Shown here one piece after another: positions 25,034 to 36,437 of a stretch of 64,000 nt of DNA (its first letter is position 1; each line of letters begins with the position of its first letter). The stretch spans positions 540,680 through 604,679 of the forward strand of contig NC_030386.2 in the NCBI RefSeq assembly GCF_001625215.2, given 5' to 3'. Both the position numbers and the translations under genes were made by a program. Source of the stretch: Daucus carota subsp. sativus. Its lineage: Eukaryota; Streptophyta; Magnoliopsida; Apiales; Apiaceae. Below the pieces are notes generated by a model. That model was not told the origin of the DNA. It did no database searches and saw only the letters and a list, made by a program, of their open reading frames with translations.

Positions 25034-26183
25034 CTATATGACTCTAGATTGGTAGCGAGTCGTATTTCGGGTTAGAAGTGAAGTGCTGATTCCCACCCTG
25101 CAGGTAACAAGATTGAATTCAATAAGATGATCCTCCATTTGATGCCCTCCTATAATAACAGAGGTTCTTGGATATGATCCCACATCCACAAATGCCAGGC
25201 ATACATAATACTTTTTTGCTCACTGACACCATTGAATTGGCACCGTAAAATCTCCAAAACTTGTTACCTGCTAGACCAATATCAGTGAAAGGCACTACAG
25301 GTCCTGTCTGGCTTTTGTCTATATTCTTTGCATTGAAACAAGCTCCAAATGGCACGACCAATGCTACGTTTTTCATTTTTCTCAGTGCCGCAGTCTTGCT
25401 AAAAGCACTAACGAGACTGCTATATATGGAAGTCTCTAGTTTTGTATAAGGAGTAATGGTACTAAATTTGGTACCCCCGTAGCCTTCCTTGTTTATGGAT
25501 AGCAAAGAAGCATTAATTGTTACTGGTTTGTTATGAACACTAATAGATTTAACATCTATGGAATATTCATCCGAAGGGTCACCAGTTGTATACACCAGTG
25601 TAGTACTAATGGGGTTAATGGAAAGTTGTGTGGTGATCAATTCTTTAGCAATATCTTTACTGTATGGTAATAAAATATATGGCCATCCGCATATAAACAT
25701 GTGACCGAGTGCATATTCAGATGTAGATGGTATGCAGAGAGCAAATTTGTAAGGTAGCTTAAACTGTGTCGACATTTGTGCAGGTAATGAAGTTGTTAGA
25801 TTTGCAAGGCCTACCATACCTGTAGTTTCATTAGATAGACCTTTCAGGAGATCTGAAACTGCACATGTGATTGGGAATGGCTCAGGGGATTGGTAGCTTA
25901 ATCCGACTGATAATCCATTGGCATAGACTCAACGTATAATGCATCCTCTCCGAGGCCTAATGGATTGTAGGAGTTGACATTGCAGGCATCTTTAATGCAG
26001 CCTGGAGTGCTCGTGCTAGGAAGAGCGCAGTGTATGCATCCGTCGCCCATATATATCTTAGAGCCACAAATGACGGGACGATAGGTTGCTAACGCGTCAC
26101 AGACTCACAGCTGAAGCAGGTATGTTGGCCTACAATATTTATCACGAGCTCCACGTGGTTGTTTCCGCTGTAAACAACTGAGG
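25034..26183 (-). pseudogene. TAXI/EDGP-like aspartic-protease homologue, frameshifted copy
   Basis: The minus strand encodes most of the family fold in pieces. It runs from a degenerate first-motif region (VELVINIVGQHT, near 26150) through GCIKDACNV and LGEDALYVES to LPYKFALCIPSTSEYA, GACFNA and SQTGPVVPFTDIGLAGN. It ends in the normal family C-terminus (VIIGGHQMEDHLIEF, read in another frame). At least two frameshifts are visible, near 25925 and near 25205. The signal peptide region is missing, although the promoter module CTGTCAAGATTGATGGCTGG is still present at 26236-26255. It is a dead member of the array at 31.8-44.5 kb. Confidence 0.88.
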
Positions 26184-26364
26184 GAATGTGGTCTCCAGAT
26201 CAATAATGTGTTCAAAAAATTCGATTTTAAAACACCTGTCAAGATTGATGGCTGGATTTCGTCATTGTGAGGCCAGATTTGGACAGTCCACAGATCCTCC
26301 ATCAATATTCCTATTTGCTTCTTCAGTCTGTCCATTGGACTTTTATTCAATCCCATGACGTCCT

Positions 26365-26990
26365 ATGGTAAGTCTACTGTGCTGGAATCTTTGGCAACGC
26401 AGAAACAATTGGGTCTGGAACCGTGTTAACACTTCGGCTTTCGGAGTAAGATCAAAACCGAGTAGTATGTTAATAGAATGGCAGAAAGCTTGGGAAGGAA
26501 GGGCAGAAAGAACAGCACAACAATCTACAGTGGAGCGGAGGCGGTGTAAACCACCCGCTGGGTGGATCAAAATAAACACAGATGCAGCTTGTGTTTTGGG
26601 AACTGAACAGGTAGGCGTAGGATGCATTATTAGAGATGAATGAGGTAATTTTCTTCGTGCCCGAAGCAATGTAGTCCAGGGAAGTTATCATCCGCGAGAA
26701 GCAGAGACCATAAGTCTAAAGGAGGGCCTAACCTGGACAAAGGACTGGAAGAGCAGTAAGTGTGTGTTTGAGTGCGATGCAAAACTCTTGGTTGATGCAG
26801 TTAATGGGAGCCGGGGAAATACAATTACTTTCATGCAATCGTTGAAGATTGTATTGATTTACTTAAACACTTTGATGAAGTGTTAGTCTTGTTTGCTCAT
26901 AGATATGTGAATATGGTAGCACATAACTTAGCAAGAGTTTCATATTCTATGTTAGGTCCACAGAGTGGCTATACACTGCTCCGGACTTTA
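26365..26990 (+). pseudogene. RNase H-like relic (RVT_3 type, LINE-related)
   Basis: The translation has CWNLWQRRNNWVW, then WIKINTDAA, VGVGCIIRDE, a stop at 26641, then GNFLRARSNV, REAETISLKEGL and CVFECDAKLLVDAV, with FAHRYVNMVAHNLAR after a frame change. This is the order of the plant RNase H-like domain often found at the end of LINE-derived sequences. The stop and frameshift show it is dead. Confidence 0.82.
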
Positions 26991-27591
26991 TCGTCTGTAT
27001 GCTTGATTCTGATAAAGTTATAAATTTGCAAGTGTGTTTTTTCAAAAAGAAATAATAATTGATAGTTCCATACGAATTTTATCATGCTCAAATCGACTCG
27101 TGCAAAAACTTGAATAGAGAAAGATAAGATGCCATTATATTATCTTTAATATTTGACGACGGTCAAATTCAACTTTATTTAGCTTGATTCTATTCCCAAC
27201 TATCGTCATATTGTTCTGTGGGAAGAAAAATTTAAAAAACTTATTTTAACTCTTTAACTTTACTTAGTACTAACTTAGCCAACTAACAATAAGTTCTTTT
27301 TGATACATATGTACATATCGTTAACCATCACTATATCCCCACCTTCCTCATCATTACTATCAAAATGCTGATATGTTTTTGTAATCGTAAAAGTTTCCAT
27401 CAATGTAACATATGTTGATAAGGATGGAACAAATTGGATAAAATTTGATGTCAAAGCTTCAAAAAACTGAATCACTGTTGGTTGGTGAGTTGCAGAAGGT
27501 CAATGAAAATGTCAATAGTAAGGGAGTTTTGAAAGCTGAACATGTAATACATATATTCAATTCTGAGCTTTTATTTTCCCTTATTTTGTTG
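26991..27591. other. Intergenic, nothing recognised
   Basis: AT-rich with no support for a gene. Confidence 0.5.
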
Positions 27592-27596
27592 AACTC

Positions 27597-28460
27597 TGTT
27601 AGGAATCGATAGTTTTTGATGATAACATAACACAATGTAAAATGTTCAGGTTAGAATCTTTATCATTTTATCAGTTGTAATGGTACTTGTATTTTCTTGT
27701 GATGCATCAACAGATGGGTAGAATAGGATGACTAATTGTAAATATCCAATGCAATGTAATTTTATCTAAGTGAAGGATGATCAATGGATGAATCAGTAAT
27801 ATTTCAACGGATGAAGTCTGCACAACTTTCAACGGATGAATGACCAGAATTCTCAACGGCTGAATGTAAATCAATCAACGGATGAGCCACATTTCAATGG
27901 ATGAACAAGCAGCCGTTGAAAGTGACTAAAGCTTAAATCTGATAGATCACATGGGTTGATTACACTAATTTGGACATGGTAGCCTATTTGAGACAATAAA
28001 GAAGAAACAGAAACACATCTGTTTTATGCAATGCAACTTGGATTATTTGAAGAAGATCAGTCAAAGATGAAGACAATTCAGAATACATACATAAGACAAA
28101 TGTGGTACCGCAAAGTGTTGTTTAGAGTGCAGTTTTTGTATCCAAGTTAGCTTTGTAAAACTTTGGATATATAACCAAATTAGTAGCAACATTAGAACTG
28201 TTCGAAACATTATCAGAGCTAGAGTTTTTATTGTAAGTTCTAGTGTTGAAAACCAGCAGTTGTGAGTTTGTAAAAATCTACAGATTCTTCTTAATATATA
28301 TTCACGGGTGGATCAAACAATCCACCGGTATTTTTAAATACTTGGTGTTCTTAGTTTTGTGCAATTTTTTGTGTTTGCTTTCTTGAATCTTTTAATTTGT
28401 AAAAGATTGTATGCAACCCCCCTTTCTGCAATCTTTTTTATAGTTTGGTGTAAAATAACA
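27597..28460. mobile_element. Solo LTR (probably copia-type) with 5-bp target duplication
   Basis: An 864-bp unit begins TGTTAGGAATCG and ends AAAATAACA (TG...CA, with TGTTA/TAACA inverted ends). AACTC flanks it at 27592-27596 and 28461-28465. The interior contains several CAACGGATGA repeats (27800-27910). No internal retroelement domains adjoin it, so it is a solo LTR left by LTR-LTR recombination. The copia assignment is inference. Confidence 0.85.
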
Positions 28461-28465
28461 AACTC

Positions 28466-28709
28466 GGTCAGGTCTTTTATATGTTTGTATCTCTTTTTAG
28501 TATTTTTTGGTTTATATGATAATAAAGCAACACAAAACCGTAAGTAAATGATAGATTTTTAGATATAAATAAATAGAAGAGATTGAGAATAGACTGTGAA
28601 GATATAGTTTTTGATTCAAGTAAATGACTTAAGTACGGTAATGTTAATATTAGTTCTGATTCATGTCAAATAAGAGAGAGGATAACATCCATTTTCATAT
28701 ACTCCATTA

Positions 28710-28757
<48 letters not shown>

Positions 28758-29002
28758 ATTATTAATAATGATAATGATATGATTGTCTTGGCTATATAAA
28801 GCACTTTTAGAATTTTAATGATTCAAGTAAATGAATTAAGTAACCTAATACCTACTACCTAATGATAACAATAGTATTAATAAATTCTATATTACTATTT
28901 GTCTTGACAATTCGCTTGATTTATGTCATATTTACAAGTCTCGAGCAAGTCTGATTTTGTGAATCCATTCATTAGATATAAACAAACTAATATTCGTGGA
29001 GT
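28466..29002. other. Intergenic with (GAT)n microsatellite
   Basis: A run of about 16 GAT units occupies roughly 28710-28757. No gene is seen elsewhere in the interval. Confidence 0.8.
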
Positions 29003-29640
29003 AGGGGCATGTGGAGAATTGTATTTAGTCTATGATAGAGACTCGTGAAGAATTTGCTATGAAATGTGTTGAACTGGTGGATAATAGCATACCTTCTAAC
29101 ATAGCTAGAGAAATATCGTTGTTGTTTGGCACGCCAATATTATAAAGTTGAAGAAGGTGTTGTCTTACAAAGGAAAAGTTTACATGCTACTAGAGGATGT
29201 TGGTGTAGATTGCCATTTTTTTGGTATCTTTGGAGAAGGGAATAATCACTAATGAAATCATTAAGGTAATAAGAATACCATTTGTGTCCAAATTATACGC
29301 TACCGTATCACTTGTATCTAAATTCTATGCTATTATTGTGCATTAATATTATTATTTGTGTATATATGATTGGATCAGGCAGCTTCTATGAGCTCTTACT
29401 TATCTTCACCAGAGAAATATCATTCACTCAGGTGCCTAGACTTAAGATTTATGATTTTGGAAGTGCGAGGAGGTTTAATGATATCCTAATGCTAACTCCG
29501 CGGGTAGTTAAAAAATCACAAGAGTAGTATCCAAAATGATAATACAATTTATTATTTTTTATAAAATTTAATATCTTTTTGTTTATTTTCAGGAGACTAC
29601 CCTTCTTTTCATGGCTCCGGAGATGCTAATAAGGGATTAA
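29003..29640 (+). pseudogene. CDK-like protein kinase relic
   Basis: Scattered frames give kinase pieces in the right order. There is a glycine-loop-like GACGELYLVYDRDS, then EEFAMKCVELVDNSIPSNIA followed by REISLL (the PSTAIRE-helix position). After that come VLSYKGKVYMLLEDVGVD, LKIYDFGSARR (DFG motif) and FMAPEML (APE motif). Stops and frameshifts interrupt it and most of the catalytic loop is gone. It could be a processed or intron-containing relic. It cannot encode a kinase. Confidence 0.72.
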
Positions 29641-31101
29641 AGTGGCCACTTGGTTGAGTCACTGAAATGGGTTCGATAAATCAAGTTGGTCAACGAACTC
29701 AAACTGGTCATTTAAGACAGTTACCGGTGCATTCTGTTAGTTTTCCTAAACATTTTTGTTTAATTGCAGCTAATTTTCCTAAACATTTTTGGTGTATATC
29801 AAGCATGTCGAGTAAGTTTAATGTGTATTTTCAACATCATTGTAATTTTGATATTTTGAATTTTTATAAAATACTCCCTTTGTTTCATATTACATATCCA
29901 CTATATATGAATCATAAGTTACACGCGTACATTGAATATTATACACACTATTTCTGAGATAAAGCTGTTACATTGTTGGGTTGATTAAAAAGAGTTGTTA
30001 CCCTATCAGATAGATGTGTTACCCTATCAGAATAATGTTACATCTGATAAGTTTTAATAAACTAGCTTTTCCGGTCATAAAATTTGGATGTTACTAGCAA
30101 AATGATGTTATTATGATTATAAAATCAACGGTGATTAAGTGGGTTTCTCGGTTTTCTTGATAAACTGAGTTTTCTTAGGATCTTCCTCATATATATATAT
30201 ATAGTGTTTTGATGACTCATTTTGATTTGTCTATTAATCAGCAGCTGTCAATCCCTGTAACATTTTGAAGGATTGTTTTGACTTGTATCGATTGACCTGA
30301 TCAATTCTCCGTTCGATAAACACGATTAACAACTATATATGTGTTGGCGTTTAGTGCACTAATCTGGTTCACAAATGACGAACACTGATTTCGAACTTCG
30401 TACCGTCCTTGATAAATATCTTAATCATTTCATTCAGGGTTAAACATGCTTCAAATACTGATTACGAATAATCAATATGACGACACTAGAATCCACTAGC
30501 ACTTAATACTGAATATGTAGACAGTTTTTGTTCCCTTAGAACTTTACCGAGGCGTGAACATATTAATAAATTTCTTCCAGTGACATGTGAATACTTCATT
30601 TTTGTTGTTGTTTGATCCATTATCCATCTGGTCTTCAATCTGTAAATTCTTGTATCATATCATTTCTTGTTTTAATAATAGTGTTAGAGATATCCCTATT
30701 ACAAATTACGTTACATTATGCTCTAGAAATTATATTTTTGGAAACCTTTTGAAAAGTCCATTTTCTCCTGTCACATTATTTTCCATCTTCACAACGATAA
30801 AGGATAGGGGCTGAGCTAATGCCACGATGGCATGTGATCAAGAAGTCTCTAACCCAAATGTTTCGTGTTAAGAAGTTAAAATTTTTAAGAATTTTGCTAA
30901 GCTATAGGTTTAAATTACAAACAAACACTTATCCAACCATGAAAATGTCTTGGCTAAAAAGTGATTTGGCAATTGGCATAACAAAAATAAATTTATAATC
31001 AATGTCTAGAAAATATCACACTCCAACCATCCTTATTCTTTTTTATAATTTTAGCCAACCTCTTAGATGACTATATTTGTCGAACCTCCGTAGGCATGTA
31101 A
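29641..31101. other. Intergenic, nothing firmly recognised
   Basis: This stretch is AT-rich. A short repeated phrase TTACCCTATCAG occurs twice near 29999-30031. There is no coding support. Confidence 0.45.
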
Positions 31102-31526
31102 GAGCATCCCCAACCCTCACAAGCCCTTAGCTAAAAGTTCACGTAGCTTTCCAAAATTAAATTTTATAGTCAATATTCACAAAAAATAGAACTCCAACCA
31201 CAGCAACCTCTTGTGTATAATTATAGCCATCCCCCTATGGATTGCTATATTTGTCGATCCGCTACAGATTTGTAGCGAATTCCACATCATCTCCCGCAAT
31301 TTATTTTCCTCCTTATCACTGATTGCATATTATTTATTATCATATTAAACTGATATATTCAATTTATAACAATCTAAATATTAATAACATACTATTTTTA
31401 AATTATAGCCAATCAATATAGCCAATACCATTGAAGCACAATGTCTTACAGGTTCGACAAATTTTACATAATGTCTTATAGATCCAATTTAGTTAACGAT
31501 TATAGCCAACGCCATTGGAGATGCTC
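31102..31526. mobile_element. MITE with GAGCATC ends (Tourist-like)
   Basis: TAA at 31099-31101 and 31527-31529 flanks ends GAGCATCCCCAACC and (inverted) GAGCATCTCCAATGG. The interior is AT-rich with repeated TTATAGCCAA motifs. A partial relative (GAGAGATGCTCTTATAA) lies just downstream near 31684-31700. Confidence 0.7.
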
Positions 31527-31846
31527 TAAGAAATTTGTAGAAAGATTACACCTCATTTATTACCATACTGAAGTGATATATTCTATTTATAACAATCTAA
31601 AATATTAATAGCATACTCTTTTCTAATTATAACCGACCAATATAGTCAATAAATCGAAGCACAATGTCTTATAACCAACCCCATGAGAGATGCTCTTATA
31701 ATTTATAAGAATAAATTTGCACTTTATTAATTAAAATAATAAGTAACTTCTTTTAAATTAACTCTCCGGCAAATCTAGGACAGTGCAAACTTCTGTTCAT
31801 GGCATTGCTCACACTGTCCAACCAGAACTTATTTCTAGGAGATTAA

Positions 31847-33160
31847 TCATATAGCTCTGGATTGGCTGCAAGTTGTATTTCGAGTTAAAAGTGAAGAGCT
31901 AATCCCGACCTCAGAGGAAACAAGATCGAACTCAATAAGATAATTCTCCAGTTGATACCCTCCAATGATAACTGAAGTTCTTGGATATTTTCCTCCATCA
32001 TAAAAGGCCAGGCATAACACTTGTTCACTCACTGAGACCATCGAATTGGCACCGTAAAGCCTCCAATCATTCTTGGCCCCTGCGAAACCGATATCAATGT
32101 GTGGCACCACAGGTCCTGTCTTGCTTCTGGAAATGCTGGTGGCATTGAAACACAGGTCAAAAGGTCCATCTACTCTCTTCATTTTCCTGTGAGCTGCAGC
32201 CTCAGAAAACGCGCTGATAAAAGCGGTGTAGATGGAAGTCTGTAGGCTTGTGTAAGGAGTTTTAGTACTGAATGTGGTACCCCCGAAGCCATCTTTGTTG
32301 ATTGATAGAAAAGAAGCATTGAAAGGGACAAGTTTTTTGTCAATGCTGATAGATTTAATATCTATAAAATATTCGTCGTAAGGGTCTGTTATTGTGTAAA
32401 TTTTGTCAGTGTCGACAGGGTAACTGACGAGTTTTGTGGTGATTAATTTCTTAGCAATGTTTTTAGAATACGGTGGAAATATGTATGGCCCTCCGCCTAT
32501 AAACATGTGGCCTGGAAAATGTTCGGATGTAGAGGGCAAACAAAGAGCAAATTTATGAGGTAAATTGAACTGGCTTGACATTTGGGCATGCAAGGAAGTA
32601 GTTGTGTTGACAAGGCCTATCATACCTTTGCTTCCACTGGCCAGGTACCTCACAAGATCAGAACACGAAAATGGAAATGGTTGAGGGGATTTATAGGTTA
32701 ATCCGACTGATACACCATTCGTAGACTGAACAAATAAGGCATCCTCTGCTAGGCTGTTGTTGACAGCTTGTAAAGCGTATGGATTTGCATATGTGACAGC
32801 ACATCCGTTGTTGATGCAGCGTGGCGGGACAGGGATCAGAAGACTGCAGTCCATGCAATCGTAGCCCCTGTACCTTTTACATTTTTCTGTGTTGCAACTG
32901 ATGGACTTATAAGTCGGTAAATCAAAGTCGTCACAGTTAAACCAGGTGTGCTGGTCACCAAGAGCCATCACTAGCTGCACACTGTTGTCTGGTTTGGATA
33001 TGTTTAAAGTAGTGTAGTATTGGAGTGTTTCTGTATCTTTCCTTATGGGAAAAATAAGGCCAGTGGGCTGTGTTTTTTCCGAATTAGCTACATTTGAACC
33101 TGAAAAAAATGCAAGTGCAGAGAACAAGATGATTAGACTATGGCGATTTGACGAAGACAT
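31847..33160 (-). CDS. TAXI/EDGP-like aspartic-protease homologue, intact copy 1
   Basis: A single-exon gene of 437 aa with ATG at 33160 (start MSSSNRHS). The first ~27 residues form a signal peptide, so the product is likely apoplastic. The fold is that of pepsin-like proteins of the xylanase-inhibitor/basic-7S-globulin/EDGP family. It has an N-terminal TAXI domain with many cysteines (CKRYRGYDCMDC, CINNGCAV), then LPHKFALCLPSTSE, and a C-terminal domain with TGPVVPHIDIGFAG and VIIGGYQLENYLIEFDL. The first catalytic motif (D-T/S-G in proteases) reads VMALGDQHTW. The second motif position reads FSTKTPYT. It is therefore expected to lack protease activity. Family members inhibit microbial glycosyl hydrolases or act in the wall (knowledge); the substrate here is unknown. 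There is a TATA box at about 33203. Confidence 0.9.
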   Translation of the reverse strand: MSSSNRHSLIILFSALAFFSGSNVANSEKTQPTGLIFPIRKDTETLQYYTTLNISKPDNSVQLVMALGDQHTWFNCDDFDLPTYKSISCNTEKCKRYRGYDCMDCSLLIPVPPRCINNGCAVTYANPYALQAVNNSLAEDALFVQSTNGVSVGLTYKSPQPFPFSCSDLVRYLASGSKGMIGLVNTTTSLHAQMSSQFNLPHKFALCLPSTSEHFPGHMFIGGGPYIFPPYSKNIAKKLITTKLVSYPVDTDKIYTITDPYDEYFIDIKSISIDKKLVPFNASFLSINKDGFGGTTFSTKTPYTSLQTSIYTAFISAFSEAAAHRKMKRVDGPFDLCFNATSISRSKTGPVVPHIDIGFAGAKNDWRLYGANSMVSVSEQVLCLAFYDGGKYPRTSVIIGGYQLENYLIEFDLVSSEVGISSSLLTRNTTCSQSRAI

Positions 33161-33201
33161 TGTTTTCAAGATCTGGTTTGCTAGTGCAGAACATAGTCAC
33201 A

Positions 33202-33236
33202 TTTATAGGAGAGTAGTCTTCAGATCTGTCAAGAAT
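33202..33236 (-). promoter_or_regulatory. Core promoter of array gene 1
   Basis: On the minus strand CCTATAAAT (33210-33202) lies about 42 bp upstream of the ATG. A shortened form of the array motif (the CTGTCAAGAAT stretch from 33226) sits just upstream of it. In this copy the motif diverges after CTGTCAAGA. Confidence 0.6.
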
Positions 33237-33240
33237 CCAC

Positions 33241-34403
33241 CATATTCGAATCTAGTTTATTATACAAGCACACATGATGAGTACCATTTTTTATTGCCAC
33301 TGTACTGCCAGAATAGCTGGATATGGAAGACCAGATATGGTATGAACACACTTGAAAACAGTCCATAAATTGCCTTCTAAGGATCTGTATTACTTGATTT
33401 GTAATTTAAATTTAGTTTGACCAGAATTTGTATGCTTATAAAAATAAGAAACCACCTGTACTGGTTGCTCCTGCTCAATGCCCTTTCGAAATCATAACAG
33501 GCTTATATCTTTGTTTCGAACCCTAGCAAAGGGCACGTGACCCTCTCGAAGTCAATACAGTATCATACAGAAAGTCTAACAACCATGGAATTTGGAGATT
33601 CACACCCACATATATTTATTCCCGGCATCTTATAATGTGCCCGTTTGACTTAACTTATAAGTAACTTACAAGCCGTAAAGGCTGAAACAAATACCACCAT
33701 CTCTTCTGGCATCTTGTTATCTCTTTAAGTAAAGCCAGAGCATCACTGGTACATTTAATTTAGTCGACATGCAAATTAAGCAAGTCTGTATGTTTTTATA
33801 AAGCAAAGTTTATCAAGGGAAAAATGCACCAAAATTACTAGCTTTTTTGCATCGAATCACTATGTACTCTTGTACTCTTATCACATATAAAGAAGCTTGA
33901 CAGATTAAGTAGTGATTCATAGTTTACAGACAGACTAGAAAGGATTATCTAAACATCCGGAGTAACTTGCTTACTTTCGGTTAAATGATATACTTTCTTG
34001 AATGAAGGAAACTCTGTCCATCCGGATATTGTAACTTCCAATCTTGGTATAATACAACCGTTTTATGACAAAAGAAAAAAACAATTCAAGGTAAGAAAAT
34101 TCTTGAATCCTTTATTTTTATGCCAAATTTAGCAGAGGACGTGGCATGAAGAACTGGTGGGTTAACGCTAAAATATTCATAAGCAGTACCTTGTTAATTC
34201 ACCCAGTCTAAAAATTGATAACAAACAAAGATACTTCTGATCAGCATTTAACCAAATTCCAAGTACAAATAACACTAATATTTCTGAAGAAAATACAATT
34301 TGAAAAGAAATTAAACAGTCTTATTCATCAAAAAAAAAAAAAAAAGTCCTCACTAGACTCGAACTAGCTTCTGATGCTGGGGATTATATTAAATCCATGA
34401 AAT
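33241..34403. other. Spacer between array genes 1 and 2
   Basis: No gene is seen. A poly-A run (about 34330-34345) and AT-rich sequence precede the 3' end of gene 2. Confidence 0.5.
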
Positions 34404-35729
34404 CTAGATGCCTCGAGACTGGCTGCAAGTTGTGTTTCGAAAAGAAAGTGAAGTGCTAATCCCAAGTTTCTTGGAAACGAGATCGAACTCAATAAGATAA
34501 TTTTCCATTTGATGTGATCCTATGTGAATTGAACTTCTAACAAACGGTGCATCCACAAAGGCCAAGCATAGCACATCATTGTTCACCGCGACCATTGAAT
34601 TGGCACCGTAAAATCTCCAGTGTGTGTTGCCTGCCAGACCAATGTCTATATATGGCACTACAGGCCCTGTCTGGCTTCTGGCAATTGATTTAGAATCAAA
34701 ACACGCTCCAAAGGGCGCAACAGAGGCCACTCTGATCATCTTTCTGAATGCTGCAGCCTTGACGAAAGCACTAACAAGACTCTCATAGATGGAAGAAGTT
34801 AGTATTGTATAAGCAGAGGTGGTACTAAATGAAGTACCCCCAAATCCATCTTTTTCGATGGATAACAATGAGGCATTGAAAGAGACAAGTTTATGATCGA
34901 CACTAATAGATGTTACATTTACGTAAAAATCATACTCAGCATCTTCACCTGATTGTGTCACACCCCTGATTTTAAGGGGGTTTTCAACTAGTGGTGTAGT
35001 GATCAGTTGTTTAGCAATGTCTTTACCATATGGCGAAAAATAATATGGCCCTCCACCGACAAACATGTGGCCTGGTGCATTTTCAGATGTGGAGGGCAAA
35101 CAAAGAGCAAATTTATGAGGTACCTTAAACTGTGATGACAATTGTGCATGTAATGAAGTTATTCCATTTCCGATCCCTGCCATACCTCTGGTTTTATTGG
35201 ATAGATTACCCAAAAAATTGGCATCTGAACAGGTGAATGGAAATATTGGTTTGGGAGATTTGTAGGTTGTTCCTACTGATACACCATTCGTAGTCATGGC
35301 AAATATGAAATCCTCTCCGAGGCTTAGAGCACCCTGACCGAAAAAGATACCATATGGATTATTTGAATAGAGAGTACAGGCCCCGACAGTGCAGCCTGGC
35401 GTGCGAGACACAGTATTAGGCTCACAGATCATGCAAGGCTCCCCTTTTTTGTTATACGTTCTACATTTATCAGAGTGGCACATAATGGGCTTATAGGTTG
35501 GAAATTTATAGCCGTCGCAAACGAACCAGGTGTGTTGGCTAAAAAGATCCAGCACCAGTGGCACATTGTTTCCGCGTTTGGAAATTTCAAATGAGGTGTA
35601 GTACTGGAGTTTATTTGCGTCTTTCCTTATAGGAAAAACGAAGGCCTTGGGTTTGAGCTTGGCTGCATTTGAAACTGCAAATATCGCGATGACAAAGAAT
35701 AATAAGCAGTGATGAATGAAAGAAGACAT
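34404..35729 (-). CDS. TAXI/EDGP-like aspartic-protease homologue, intact copy 2
   Basis: A single-exon gene of 441 aa, ATG at 35729 (MSSFIHHCLLFF). A signal peptide ends near residue 22 (VSNAA). The N-terminal domain has LVLDLFSQHTWFVCDGY, so the first protease motif is DLF instead of DTG/DSG. The corresponding C-terminal site is FSTTSAYTILTSS with no Asp. Conserved family landmarks are CRTYNKKGEPCMIC, GCTVGACTLY, PHKFALCLPSTSENAPGHMF, FGACFDSKSIARSQTGPVVP and HQMENYLIEFDLVSKKLGIS. It is probably a secreted, non-proteolytic inhibitor or wall protein. It is the neighbour of copy 1 in the same direction, and the closest broken relative is the copy at 38992-40249. Confidence 0.92.
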   Translation of the reverse strand: MSSFIHHCLLFFVIAIFAVSNAAKLKPKAFVFPIRKDANKLQYYTSFEISKRGNNVPLVLDLFSQHTWFVCDGYKFPTYKPIMCHSDKCRTYNKKGEPCMICEPNTVSRTPGCTVGACTLYSNNPYGIFFGQGALSLGEDFIFAMTTNGVSVGTTYKSPKPIFPFTCSDANFLGNLSNKTRGMAGIGNGITSLHAQLSSQFKVPHKFALCLPSTSENAPGHMFVGGGPYYFSPYGKDIAKQLITTPLVENPLKIRGVTQSGEDAEYDFYVNVTSISVDHKLVSFNASLLSIEKDGFGGTSFSTTSAYTILTSSIYESLVSAFVKAAAFRKMIRVASVAPFGACFDSKSIARSQTGPVVPYIDIGLAGNTHWRFYGANSMVAVNNDVLCLAFVDAPFVRSSIHIGSHQMENYLIEFDLVSKKLGISTSLSFRNTTCSQSRGI

Positions 35730-35767
35730 TGTTGTACAAGTGGTTTACTAGTGCAGGAGAGACCGAC

Positions 35768-35813
35768 ATTTATAGAAGCTGTAGTCTGCAATTCTGTCAA
35801 GATTGATGGCCGG
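35768..35813 (-). promoter_or_regulatory. Core promoter of array gene 2
   Basis: The minus strand has CTATAAATG (35776-35768) about 40 bp upstream of the ATG. The array motif lies about 18 bp farther upstream (35794-35813, plus-strand CTGTCAAGATTGATGGCCGG). Confidence 0.65.
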
Positions 35814-35829
35814 GAATTCGAGACCTGGT

Positions 35830-36269
35830 TTAGCAAGTAGCCGTTTAGTATTAGCAACACATGCATGGCAGGAAGTGAGGGAGGTTTAACCATATATTAC
35901 TGCTAGTGTATTAGAGGTAACATCTGAATTTCTAGCAGGTAACATCTAAGTTTCTAGCAGTCCTATAAAAAAGTATTTGATATTAATATTAACAATTATC
36001 TGAAGAATGAACTATCATATACATTTTATTAAAAATACATAAATAGATGGGAAGTCTCAAATTTTGTAAAAGAAATAGTAGTGCTAATGATGTACTCACA
36101 GAGCTTAGCATCTCTGAAAAAGTATTACGAAGGAAAAAATTTACCAATAGTTTGAAAAAAATTCTACAATCTGCAAAAACAATCCATGGTATGAAATTTA
36201 ATCTTCAAAGAAAACGTTGATTCAGTGGTTTGCATTGTATCCTTGCTTAAATTAAAATGTCGCTTTGTC
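35830..36269. other. Promoter-distal spacer, nothing recognised
   Basis: AT-rich with no coding evidence. A short repeat of CATCTGAATTTCTAGCAG-like phrases occurs near 35920-35960. Confidence 0.45.
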
Positions 36270-36437
36270 GAGTTTTACAGCTCTGGGGAACCAGTCGAAC
36301 TCACAAAGATAGTTTTATATATGTTGCACTTTCTGACAATTGAACTTCCGCAAAGGCCAGGCATAACACTACTTTACACTGAGATCATTGAATTGGCAGC
36401 ATAAAATCTCCGGTGCCAGACAATTTAATACTATGTA

